Shown: piece after piece, positions 54,513-64,000 of the stretch
How the letters are laid out: each line of letters starts with the position of its first letter
Numbering within the stretch: the stretch's first letter is position 1
Source of the DNA: Eudorina sp. 2006-703-Eu-15
Lineage: Eukaryota; Chlorophyta; Chlorophyceae; Chlamydomonadales; Volvocaceae
Direction: 5' to 3'
Assembly (NCBI GenBank): GCA_003117195.1
Contig: BDSI01000003.1
Span: forward strand, 434,001-498,000
Length of the DNA: 64,000 nt
Notes under the pieces: generated by a model
Databases searched by the model: none
What the model was told of the DNA's origin: nothing
The model's input: the letters and a program-made list of their open reading frames with translations, nothing else
Position numbers and translations under genes: made by a program

Positions 54513-55396
54513 GGGGTGTTTCTATGACTTTTGGTTTCGGCGTCGCAGACCTCGTACATGGCAAGGCGTAGCTTGCGCATAGCAACCGTACAAGCCCTGT
54601 TTCTATGGGCGTCTAGGAACCAAGCGGAACCACGCATAAATATTAATGCTTAGATATGTATTTCTCTGCATTCAACTAATGTATTCAACCTAGTCTCAGC
54701 GAGCGAGTGCCACCACAGTGAAGTCACTTCCGAAATGCTGCAAGATTAGAAGCGGATCTACGCCACGTGACAGAATATTCATGTAAACATTCTGTTGGCG
54801 AGCATGAGCCATCGTCATCGCCAATGAAGCAGGGTCCGGCTGCAGCCCCGTCATGTGTCCCGCCATGTGCCGACCAGCAAGCACGCTAAGCGGCACCCCG
54901 GGCAGGCCAGTAACGTCATGCACTAACGGCAAGCAGTGCTGGTTCTGATTGGTTTGAGGCCCGTTGAAATTATCGCCGTTCTGGGACGGCGGGCCCGGAG
55001 CGTCCATGGACACAGGACTGCAAGCCTACGCACTTGAAAGGAATGGCTTTGAGATCTTCTCGTTATCCAGCTAGTAACTCTCAATAGTGCTGGTGAAGGC
55101 AAATTATACTGTGCCAGCGTTCCTTGTTGTGGAAAGTTGGCCAACGGAAAAGCCCGCGTATTCCAAGCACAGCGTCGTTCCAGGGAAATCAATACATGCA
55201 GTAACAAGCTCGCTCCACTAGCTCCACTAGCTCCATACTATGCCTTGCTACGCGTAGCACATTTACGACGGGCCAAAATGGCCGTCGTAAAATTGCTACG
55301 CCGTAGCAAAATATACTACGCCACGGTGGTACGACCACCTCCCATAGAAACACTTAGCTTAGCAAAAACGTGGTTTCAGGCCCATAGAAACACCCC
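54513..55396. mobile_element. Inverted-repeat DNA transposon (about 880 bp)
   Basis: Left end GGGGTGTTTCTATG (54513-54526) and right end CCCATAGAAACACCCC (55381-55396) are inverted repeats. A second, subterminal pair (TGTTTCTATGGG at about 54597 and CCCATAGAAACAC at about 55343) and an internal inverted pair around AAGGCGTAGC / GCTACGCGTAGC add to the foldback structure. The ends resemble PIF/Harbinger-type termini; the target duplication is not clear. The interior holds a minus-strand frame described separately. Confidence 0.65.
54696..55013 (-). CDS. ORF inside the inverted-repeat transposon
   Basis: A 105-codon frame with PGVPLSVLAGRHMAGHMTGL and NVYMNILSRGVDPLLILQHF, ending at TAG. Composition is protein-like, and it lies wholly within the 54513-55396 element, which suggests either a captured host exon or a remnant element protein. 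No DDE motif or other signature is visible. A splice acceptor may precede it near 55022. Confidence 0.35.
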   Translation of the reverse strand: MSMDAPGPPSQNGDNFNGPQTNQNQHCLPLVHDVTGLPGVPLSVLAGRHMAGHMTGLQPDPASLAMTMAHARQQNVYMNILSRGVDPLLILQHFGSDFTVVALAR

Positions 55397-55639
55397 TAAC
55401 ACCCCTTGCCCCGCCCGGCCGTGGGGGCCCTGGATCCTGGGGCACCAGGATCCAAGCGCATAGGGGTACAGCTTGTTACCGCCCTGGATCCAGGAAATAA
55501 ATTTGTTGTCAGCGATTCTGAGGTTATTATATCATTAATATGTTCTCATAACGGTCTTTCCTAAGCTATTTCTAATACCGTCTAATTCGCTTTAATGAGA
55601 ACACTGCAACATACGAAAGCCTTCAGCTAATCCAGCTAA

Positions 55640-55735
55640 ATCCGGTCAGGATTTCCACTCATAGGATCAGCGCTGAGATTAGGCTAATCCAGTCCCGCTT
55701 ATCCGCACTGGATATACCACCTGAGTCTGCCGTGC
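55640..55735. repeat. ATTAG-type inverted repeats, transposon terminus-like
   Basis: Contains several CTAATCC/GGATTAG-type motifs and ends CCCGCTTATCCGCACTGGAT then ATACCACC (55707-55734). Its complement GGTGGTATATCCAGTGCGGA matches 22489-22508 with two differences. This is probably the right-hand terminus of the same transposon family. Confidence 0.6.
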
Positions 55736-57190
55736 GCAGCTGTCCGGCACATTCTCTAACAAGAAGCCTATGTAGAAAATCTCCCGCACTGCAAGTAAAA
55801 ACACCTAAATTAGCATTGTTGTGATCCTGTGATGAATAAGCATGCAAGTACCGGCCGAAAATGCGGTTTCTGGTAGCAACTGGCTGTCCTGCAAAGTCAC
55901 CGCAGCCTTATCGATGCACAAGAAGAGGTAAGACGTAATACCCCATCCCAGACACTGATCGAAGGCCTGAGCGCGAGAGCGCCCTGCCATGATACTGAAG
56001 CCGATTCCCTTTGAAACACAGTACGTACATCACTTCATCCGCATACTGGGTGCTTGCCTTTTCAGGTGGCCCGAATGTGTATCATTATTGCCAAGTCCTA
56101 ATGTGTATCATTATTGCCAAGTCATCACGCGTTTCAGTCGGCATTTCTACCGATACTGATTGGTGTACCCAGCCCTAGCTCTTGTTCATTCACCTTTTGG
56201 TCATGGATTGTTGATGTCAGTTGTCGATACTTGAGCCGTGTGAGTGTGAGACTTCGTGTGGAACAGTATGGATAAGGACCGAGTGCCTCACCTGAGCACG
56301 AACATTTGGGCATCGTATTGCAATCACTTAGTGAGTGTTGTGGATGAATGCGAGCATGTATTGGCGACTTAAATATGTGATGCGGAAACACGATGTACCT
56401 AGAGGTGCGCTTACTGCTGTGATGAACATGTTGCTTGCTGGAGTAGACCTTACACTGAACATGGAACTGGAACTGTGTACAGCTGCCCAATCGATGTCTA
56501 CGTGTTCTACTACATTGCTCAACTAGATATAACTGCAAGCTAAGTGGTTCATGCCGGAGGGTATGAGCGGGGGTAGATGCGCTTTCAGACCTGGCCGGTG
56601 CTACCGCTTGAGGCCCAGCTAAATACCGATAAGAACGTCCTCTTTAGCATTTTAGTATCTAATTTTGGTATCTAGATGGGCCGAGTAGGGGCACTCGGGC
56701 CACCCAGATGAGCTTGCAAGGTAGCTAGATATGGATCAGGACACCAGGTTAGATGGCTAACCAGTTCCGCTCCCCTAGATTAGAGGATTAGGACCTCTTT
56801 GCAACCCTCCCCCTTAGCCCATCTGAACGACAGTGGGTCTTTGATTGCCCTCCGAACTATCTCCTTCCACCCCTTCCATCGGAGCTGCAAGGCCCCTAGC
56901 AACAGTACCGCCGCTAGTTGAAGAAATCAGTCATACACATTCTCTCTGTCATTACAGTCACCGCTGAGCCGTTTACCAAGCGTATCAGCATCCTCACCTC
57001 TTACGCTTTGGTGATGGCTATGCAGACACAGCTCAATCACTCCCATCAACTGAAATCCAGAAGTCTGCCACTTCACGAAGTTGTCCATATCAGCTCACTG
57101 AAGACGTGGACCAGCCATGTCATAAACATGGTTCATTCCATCTACATGTGTCTTGCATCGCCCTGAACCAAAACAATACGGCCATCTGCA
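55736..57190. other. Intergenic, with one direct repeat
   Basis: A 26-bp direct repeat starting AATGTGTATCATTATTGCCA occurs at about 56075 and 56100. No gene was recognised. Confidence 0.4.
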
Positions 57191-57198
57191 CAGCCACC

Positions 57199-57487
57199 CT
57201 AATGTAATGTAACCATTACCAGGTGGACCCGTGTCCCAACCGGATGTTCCAACGGGCCCAGATAGCTTGTAGGCGCCTCAACCCCTACCAAGGACTGCAC
57301 ACCCATCCTCCATCACCCGCGGGGGAGGGTCTGTCATGCAGCCATACCGGCCAACACACCAGGTAACCAGCGCGCCAGGATTGCCTCGCCTGGAAGACCC
57401 GCCGAATCACATGGCGGGGAGGGAGCCGGGATCCTAACCGCGGATCTCTTAACGGAATGCCAGTGTCTTTCCCATTAGACGACCCTA
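57199..57487 (-). mobile_element. tRNA-derived SINE-like element
   Basis: The minus strand starts GTAGGGTCGTCTAATGGGAA and continues AGACACTGGC...TTAAGAGATCCGCGGTTAGGATCCCGGC, a degenerate tRNA-like head with a box-B-like GGTTAGGATCC. A GC-rich body follows to a short pentameric tail, GTTACATTACATTAGG. A head resembling a tRNA, a body and a simple tail are the SINE layout. No second copy is visible in the window. It lies directly downstream of the DUF3431-like gene. Confidence 0.55.
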
Positions 57488-57518
57488 CTGCAGCTGTGGC
57501 GTGCCTGTGCGGAGTGTG

Positions 57519-60033
57519 TTATGTACGACGTGTTGGATCCCACAGCACTGGCGTCCCGTCTTCACCCAATTCTTTGCTTCGCACTGGGAAGGGAGGTACA
57601 GAGTCATAGCACTGCACACGGCCGTACTGGCATGTAGGATCCAAGTTTTTGATGGCGATTGTCTGGTTGCACACAGGATTGTATGGACCCTTATAGCAGT
57701 TGAATATGAATGCCCACGACCGTTCAAGGACATGTATGCTCAGTGTGTTGTCACAAGTCTCGAGGGCTTGCATGAAGTCCACTGCACACAAAAAAGGTCA
57801 GATCACAAATAATTATGAAATCCATGGTCACAAAATGGTGAAGGCGTAGACCATCTGCCGATATGTGTACAACATCCGACAGAGATCAGGACAAGGATGG
57901 CAATGCACTTGACATGGGTATGTGCTGGAAACCCTCAACAGGTAAAATGGTGCGGGTTGCATTAGTCAAGTCTAGCTTCTCACTGCGTAAGTTGCGCAAG
58001 CACTGTCTACAATACAGCCACAGCTATCATACATGTGGCGCGGGACCTTCACCACCACTAATCAGTACATGCCAGCTTTTACGCACTGCCAGGGCACATC
58101 CTTGCATGCCACGTATCTGCCGTCTACTCACAAACAAAGTTTGGATCTGTGCCTTTGGATTGTTCCACATCCGACCTCAAATGATGTTGAGGGTGGTGAG
58201 TTGCATAGCGATAAAGCAGTCTGCAAGGAGTTGGAAGCAGGGGATTGTTACTGTTGAGGGTAATCTTGACTGAAGGCGGCCAGCTGCATTTGCGAATGGA
58301 ACACGTGTCCCGTAATACATGCAGCACCACAGGAAACACATTTGACTGCATTGCCACTTGGCAGGCGCGACTCCAAATCCTAACAACACCGCACACGAGT
58401 TCCTGGGACACAATCCCAGGGGTCAATTGCATAACCAACTCGACCGTTACGAACTGTGACCAAAAGTGTTACTTTCATTTCCCACTGTCATAGGTGGGGG
58501 ATCACACCGCACACCCCAGGTCCGTAGAACGCACAACCAGGCTGGTAATATTGCGCATGAAGACGCCCTTTCAACAACATTCGAAGGTGCGGCAACTCCA
58601 CCACACCCTGCTGTTAGCTTGCTCAACGCCCCCATCGTACCTGTACATGTCCTTAGAATTTGATAGAATTCGCTTGCGAGAAACAATCACGTGCCCATTA
58701 AAGTATGCCTGGAATTTTCTCGGGCAGAAATTGTGACGGAACATAGCCCAGAGGTCTCGCATTCGTTGTGTGGGTAGAGGTAGGCCGTAAGCAAACCTGT
58801 CATAGCTGTGGACGTTTGAACAGAAGCAACGAGCTGTGAGTCGACACCAACAGCCAGCAATGCTTGTCAGCATTCAACTCCGTCTTCAGCTATTACAGAG
58901 AACGACAAAACGTTACGTACCATTCGACTGTATCGATGTGTGCAGTCCCCATGACGCCTGTGTGTGGCCCAAACAAATCGAGTCGCGGGCTCAAGTGCGG
59001 TAAGCCATGAGCGCGTGCATGCATGAAGGAGACGTGTGCAGGGAAGTCGTCGTAGAACGCCACCAGGTACACCAGGTACACTGCTTGGAGAAACGGGAGG
59101 GGCAGAAAGATAGCATGGGGCATAGATGCATCGTACAAAAATTTGCCAGATGCACAGTTGCTTTTAGCACCAGATAAGTTATGTGCGATTACCTGCGCTG
59201 TGGAACGGTCAGGTTGCTTTGCTAAATTTAGCAGGTATCAGCTGGCAGACCTGGCAAACCTGTCACGCTGCGCAGTTCGTCCCTGGGAACGACTGATAGA
59301 AAATTACGAATAGATTCATTGCATTTCGTGAACATGACACGATTACGCTTAGCGGGTTGACACGATTACGCTTAGCGGGAGCATCTGCCACAGCGGTGCC
59401 ACGGTACGCCTCAGTCCGTCTTCCTAGTGGACACAGCGTCCGTACACGGGTTGATTAGACAGGAACACCCCTTTCAAGGTCCTTGGCCCCACGGGGTCAC
59501 TGTAGGACAGCTCGCCAGGGGACCCTTGTAAATCTGTTCCCTAAAGAGACGGTGGGGGCCCAATCGGAAAAAACAGTACCATCAGTGAGGCCAGGCGCAC
59601 CTGTAAACTCTCTTCCAGCGTTGCCCAGATGGAACACTGTGTCCACTCGGGATATGGCTTGTATAACTTCCAATGCCGGCCTCACTTTTGAGCCAACAAT
59701 TATGCAAGGGTCCTTGCTGTTGTACGCGCGCGTCGATAGGACGAGGTCGAGGTAAGCCGCTAAATCTTCCAGGGGTTCTGTTGAGTATGCCATGACAATG
59801 TCGAGGGAACGCGTCTTGTCAAGACAATGTGGCCTAAGCGTTGGCTGAGAGACGAACTCGACCGGCTGCTTCGCTTGATCACAGACGTCCGGAATGCTAC
59901 TATCGTGGAGGTCATCGTTGTAGTTTGTATCCAGCTTGTAGTCAAACGTGTAGCGACTACCGTGCACTCTTACAGCTAGAGGGCTAACCAGGACAAGCGT
60001 AATGAACGATCTTAGCATTATCGATGTTATCAT
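57519..60033 (-). CDS. Secreted DUF3431-like protein, multi-exon
   Basis: In-phase exons are 60033-59601, 59080-58921 and 58805-58641; a last exon 57781-57519 is likely but its phase implies a missing exon in between. The N-terminus (MLRSFITLVLVSPLAVRVHG) is a signal peptide. Next come LDIVMAYSTEPLEDLAAYLD, VFHLGNAGREF, VYLVYLVAFYDDFPAHVSFM with HARAH, then FNGHVIVSRKRILSNSKDMY and LERSWAFIFNCY. The order 'dIV-NxGRE-Yl.yi...YddlP-F.H-(V)SR.rI..-lE.sW..iF' is the DUF3431 signature, a family of unknown function often found beside glycan enzymes. The tail has several Cys. The start is the ATG at 60033, or the in-frame ATG at 60018. Confidence 0.6.
57863..58500 (+). other. Cys-containing plus-strand frames in a DUF3431 gene intron
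   Basis: Plus frames at 58033-58257 (NQYMPAFTHCQGTSLHATYL ... VCKELEAGDCYC) and 58259-58493 (GNTFDCIATWQARLQ ... NCITNSTVTNCDQKCYF) look protein-like. They lie opposite the large intron between 58640 and 57782 of the minus-strand gene. They may be exons of an extracellular protein on the other strand, or chance. One missing exon of the DUF3431 gene must also lie in this interval. Confidence 0.25.
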
Positions 60034-60606
60034 TAAGCTATGGCTTATGAGATTCCGAGCTTGGACGCAGAGTTCTGCGCTAAGAGAGTTGCAGCACCTG
60101 CTTCGTAAATGGATCTGTCGGGTTGATAATTTGTAATAATGGCAGAACGGAAACGATTCCAAAGGTAGGTTTAAATTAAAACTAACGAGAATCTACTGGT
60201 GGGGAAGCCCGCTCAGCAGAACACCGTGCGGCTGCAGGGAGAAAGGCGAATCATTCGCCAAAATATGGAATCGCCAACATTTACCATGACTTCGCCAAGA
60301 AGGGTCCAGAATGGCGCAAGGTCGAATACGACAGTCGTACTGCGTACATCAAAATACGGTCTGGGGTTTTTGGAGGATAATTGATCGACATACGGGTTGC
60401 AGGATTTATGACACTCTTCAATCCCAAGCCATAGAAAATGTCTGCCACTTGGTCTATTGCCAAGGCACGCCCGCGCGGACACCCGGCCAATATGAGACGC
60501 CGCCCTGGAGCGGTGAAACATGCTTCGTTGCCAGTGCGGTTCACGCAACGGCAACGTGTCTACATGTTATAGTTTTGATAGCACTGTTCGTTGCAATTAA
60601 GAGGCA

Positions 60607-61050
60607 GTGGTCGTGAAGAAAAGCTTCATGGTCGCAAGCGCACTGTTGTGCCCGGGACACTCGGATGTGGACTGGAAAAAGTTACCGTTGATTGCCTTAG
60701 GAAAGCGTTTGGGTCTAGGAACGTACAGCTATAAGCGGATATGCAACGGACGCTGCCTGGCAAGGAGCTTATGTGAACCGGTCTTGCATGACAAACGCGA
60801 GTTAAAAGAGGCAGGGAGAAACTTGACAAACGACGCCGGGTGGAATCCCATTCTGCGTCGCAAGGCTCGGCTGTCCTCAGCTACCCTCATACAGATTAGA
60901 TATCACCTCGGGCATCACCTGGCCCATGTCCTTCCCAGAGGAGGCCCTACTCTCAACATTGGCCAGGGCTTCCTCATGCTCCCCGTCGATAAGCTCAGCC
61001 TTCAATCCTACCTTTGCTTTGGACGTTCCTTACTTACCTCGCATTTCTAA
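60607..61050 (+). CDS. Hypothetical protein, single ORF (147 aa)
   Basis: An uninterrupted frame starting MVVKKSFMVASALLCPGHSD, with KLPLIALGKRLGLGTYSYKR and ending LTSHF. It is somewhat Leu/Arg-rich, with no recognised domain. The frame may be one exon or non-coding; it is listed because it is the longest unexplained frame in this gap. Confidence 0.25.
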   Translation: MVVKKSFMVASALLCPGHSDVDWKKLPLIALGKRLGLGTYSYKRICNGRCLARSLCEPVLHDKRELKEAGRNLTNDAGWNPILRRKARLSSATLIQIRYHLGHHLAHVLPRGGPTLNIGQGFLMLPVDKLSLQSYLCFGRSLLTSHF

Positions 61051-62243
61051 CGGCAGAATAGAACAAGGTGTTCGCGTCCCGGTTTTTTCGTCTGAATGGT
61101 AATAGGGGGGGTAGGGGGTATGATTTAGGGTGGGGGGGAGTCTGGGACCCCCTGCCCATCATTCATTATGGTTCCGGAGCCTGGACGAGCGGACGAGCAC
61201 CTTAAGCGAGATCGTAGTGTGCCTCGCCTGACTTGTCCAGAGCCTTTCTGACCGCGTAAGATAAGCACGATTCACCCTATTACTTCATCGGAGCATGCAT
61301 AATGTCATATGAAAGCTTAGACACCGGTGACAGTGTCGGAAAGACCTCTCATGGCGAATGCTGGCGGCACCCGCCAGTTACCCTGTCATGATGGCCATGG
61401 TGCGGCGTTACCCGGCTGACGTGCGAGCCAAAGTGGTAACCAGCAACCCGCGCAAAGCGCATGTATACTGGTGCGAGCTCCTCGTTGCTTGTGAGGTTCT
61501 GTCGCGCTCGCAGCTAAGGCCCCAAGCCGGGCCGGTAACTAACGATTGCCAGAGGGCCCTCTGTCGGGCCGGCAGTGCAGGCCGACGTTGGCCAGGGGCG
61601 CGGTCGCGCTGTCGGTCACCTTCTCCCCGGGTCAGGGGGGGGGGCGCGGGTGCCCTGGGTCAGGGGCGTGGCGGGTTTGGCGCTGGCGAAATTGCGTCTG
61701 GTCTCTTGGGTGCGGACACAGCAACTTATAACATCGGAACGAGCTGGCTAGCTACCGCAGGGACGCCTTCAGCTACCGTGCACAACGCTTGTAAAACGCT
61801 GCTAAAAATGATTGGGTAGGGGGGCCTGGAATGGGTCTGGGACCCCCCCCACCCTTCCATTCGGCAAAAACGAGACGCGGACTCCCTGAAAAAGTTTCTG
61901 ACTGAGGTATTGCGCTGTGCGCGGCTCGCCGTACACATGTCGTACGGTCGACTGAGGGTACCCACGGGGATCGGATTCCCGGAAGTGTGGTGTCACGGAG
62001 TACCCGATACCGACTTATAAAATAGATAACGTCTTGGATTTGGATACCTGTTTTCTTGTATCGGATATCTCGTAGCGAGTAATGGTTATGCGGTTTCCTC
62101 CTGCGACCGGTAATAGGATTCCTTCCGCCGAGTATAGGATTCCTCCCGCCAAGTATAGGATTCCTCGCTACGGGTATCCAAATCTTCAATGCCGTGGACA
62201 TGGATACTTGCTAATAGGAATTTTAAACACAAAATTGACTATC
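61051..62243. other. Intergenic, G-run-rich with short repeats
   Basis: G-rich runs at 61106-61138 and 61634-61644 and C run at 61845-61851. TGGGACCCCC occurs at about 61143 and 61839. TATAGGATTCCT is repeated three times at about 62111-62165. No gene recognised. Confidence 0.4.
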
Positions 62244-62278
62244 CGTTACACGGCGCCGTGACACGGCCCGTGTAACGA
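62244..62278. repeat. Nested palindrome CGTTACACGG...CCGTGTAACG
   Basis: The 10-bp arms are at 62244-62253 and 62269-62278, with the inner CGCCGTGACACGGC able to pair as well. A 35-nt cruciform-capable sequence with no adjacent gene. Confidence 0.85.
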
Positions 62279-64000
62279 TTACTTAAAATCCGACCCCCTG
62301 GGTACCCTCCCTAGCCGGGCGGAACCACATGCACCATCTTATTGAAACCTCATCATGAGCCATTTATCGCTCTGAAACGCTCTGTGTGACAGAAGGAGCG
62401 CCCTTTTAAAACCTTAATCCTTTTAGTTTGGGACGAGTAGCCATGACACCATACGACAATTGGCATGCGTTCGTCCCAGCTTGACTACGATTACGGCTGA
62501 GGTTATCCTCAGCCAAGGAGCTGAAGAGCAACACCCGCATCTAGCAACAGTGTGCAATGCACTCCGGCAGTGTGCATGTGCCCCTACCACAGGGCGGCGA
62601 GCCAATGGGCAATGGCTAATAAAAGACCCAGCAGAACTGGCCGCAACAAGCAAGTGAACGACATGAGCCACATCTTGAACAGGAGGGAATCATCAGGTGC
62701 AGCTCGACCAAACTGCCGGCAGCGCCAAATCCACACACAGATTTCACACCAACGACCATGCAGCCAGCAAGACCCTAACAACACCCGTGCAGAGCGCAGG
62801 GGGGCAGATCTGAAATCTGGCCCCGACGCGGCCTGGCAAGGGCCCTGCTCACTCCCGCGGACAGAAAGAATGTGCGCTGGAGGGCAGGATCCCAATACTT
62901 ATTTTTAAATATCGGATACTATCGGTCGAATGCTCTTAAACACTAGCGGCAGTGGCCTCGAGCTGCCGCCGTTCGGTCGGCCATGCGCCGAGGCCCGTTA
63001 GCTACCGCCGGACCCAGCCCATACGCCGACGAGCGGTCAACCTTGCATACCCAATAATGCGGGGCGGTGCCGCAGCCATTCGTCACCATGATGCAAGCAC
63101 CCGGACTCGCCAAGACTCCGCGGGGAACAGAAACCGGCAGCAGCCCAAACGGACGACGAACGCTGAATGGGCGCGAGGGGCGCACTAAGACACATACGGT
63201 ACCCTACAGTGACACCGCGATAACGGCGCCTCACACGTCGAAGTCGACATCAAGCAGCTTCAAAACCCAGCGACCCAACGCGCCGGCCCGCTGCCCATGG
63301 GACAGCAAGCCGCTATCAGCTCCCCCTGAGACCGCCCGAGCGGTTGTAATGCTGTACGTAGATGCAGCTGCACCAGCAAAACTACCAAAGCAGCGTGAAA
63401 GCATCCGGCACCTAACATACCGACGCAACCCTCGCCCCGACCGGACGCGATTGGCACGGCCCTGAATAACGGCGCCCGTTGCAGCACCCTGCATGAATCC
63501 CGCGCAAGGTGTCACGGCACCCGGGAAAGGACCTGGGGACAAACTTCGCAGCCATCTCCTCTACGCCCGCTGCCTCTCCATGGCAATCTTGTACCGCAGC
63601 GGGGCAAGGCCTCTTCTGGCGGCCCTGTCGCAAATTTCCATGTACTTTTTGGGCCATTCCGCACCCAAGGCTTGCACGAACATGGACTTCTATGGCGATA
63701 CGCCCATCTGCTTGCCTTCACCCAGCACCTCAAGACTTAACGAGGGTCTATGCACCCTAGGATGGCGAACTCCCATCCAGCGCAAGAGACGGCTCCGTCC
63801 GCTCCTCTGTTCCCTCATCGCGGCCGTATCGCTGTCCGCGGGCTTGAATCCCAAGCTGCAAAATTGAGAAACACGCCCCGTATGTACGCGACTGGACGAG
63901 ACACACGAATTTCACGTGTCTTCGACCCATCGACCTAGACCTGCGGACAGTGCCCAACAAGAGGACTGCACGGCGCCACATCATCCGGACACCTACCGCC
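62279..64000. other. GC-rich region, no gene recognised
   Basis: Several overlapping frames of 80-130 codons occur on both strands (for example 63067-63465 plus and 63231-63542 minus). None shows a recognisable domain or splice structure, as expected by chance in GC-rich sequence. Retroelement decay is possible but unsupported. Confidence 0.35.

Noticed and set aside
62950..63984. Several overlapping frames of 60-130 codons on both strands
   Set aside because: All are of similar length in GC-rich sequence, without splice or domain support; probably chance.

Overview
This window is eukaryotic nuclear DNA. The genes have GT-AG introns, several only 57-123 bp long. There are long (TG)n/(CA)n microsatellites, many relics of non-LTR retrotransposons and small inverted-repeat DNA transposons, and one short run of the plant/algal telomere-type heptamer TTTAGGG. 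Together with moderate-to-high GC and TGTAA at the 3' ends of two retroelements (TGTAA is the usual polyadenylation signal of volvocine algae), this points to a chlorophyte green alga, probably chlorophycean/volvocine. That assignment is inference. No bacterial-type operon, rRNA gene or CRISPR array was seen.

Layout. 1-1.4 kb: 3' end of a non-LTR element (called A here) followed by a rearranged copy of a second element (B). 1.4-3.9 kb: no gene recognised. 3.9-7.5 kb (minus): a two-exon type II membrane protein resembling a glycosyltransferase, whose 2.7-kb intron is packed with repeats. 7.85-10.2 kb: two non-autonomous DNA transposons. 12.4-14.3 kb: an unrecognised plus-strand gene converging on a minus-strand gene that resembles the C-terminus of TIMELESS/Tof1. 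15.36-20.43 kb (plus): the best gene of the window, seven phase-consistent exons encoding about 1424 aa with a signal anchor, a laminin-G-like region, a GT2-like region and two GT4 domains. 20.4-23.0 kb: repeats and a small gene fragment.

23.0-42.2 kb is a dense array of 5'-truncated retroelement fragments, nearly all in the same (minus) orientation. Each ends at its 3' side in (CA)n, seen as (TG)n on the plus strand. At least five unrelated 3' ends (A, C, D, E, F) alternate, and a sixth (B) is nested inside the longest copy of A. Part of the array has been amplified twice as tandem duplications (about 2.2 kb x2 and 2.39 kb x3). A telomere-like motif sits on one duplication junction. The longest A copy (33.9-41.1 kb) carries ORF1, an APE-type endonuclease, reverse transcriptase and a C-terminal zinc knuckle, but is broken by frameshifts and by a twin-primed insertion of B.

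42.2-64 kb returns to mixed sequence: a signal-anchored hypothetical protein, a transposon-like zinc-finger gene with a 45-aa repeat domain, a 1-kb minisatellite with a higher-order 3 x 20-bp structure and strand switches at both ends, a relic related to A in the opposite orientation, a third inverted-repeat transposon, a tRNA-derived SINE-like element, and a minus-strand gene with a DUF3431-like domain. Three host genes (the GT-like gene, the multi-domain glycosyltransferase and the DUF3431-like gene) encode secretory-pathway or membrane proteins. That fits an alga with an elaborate glycoprotein wall, although no shared pathway can be shown from sequence alone.
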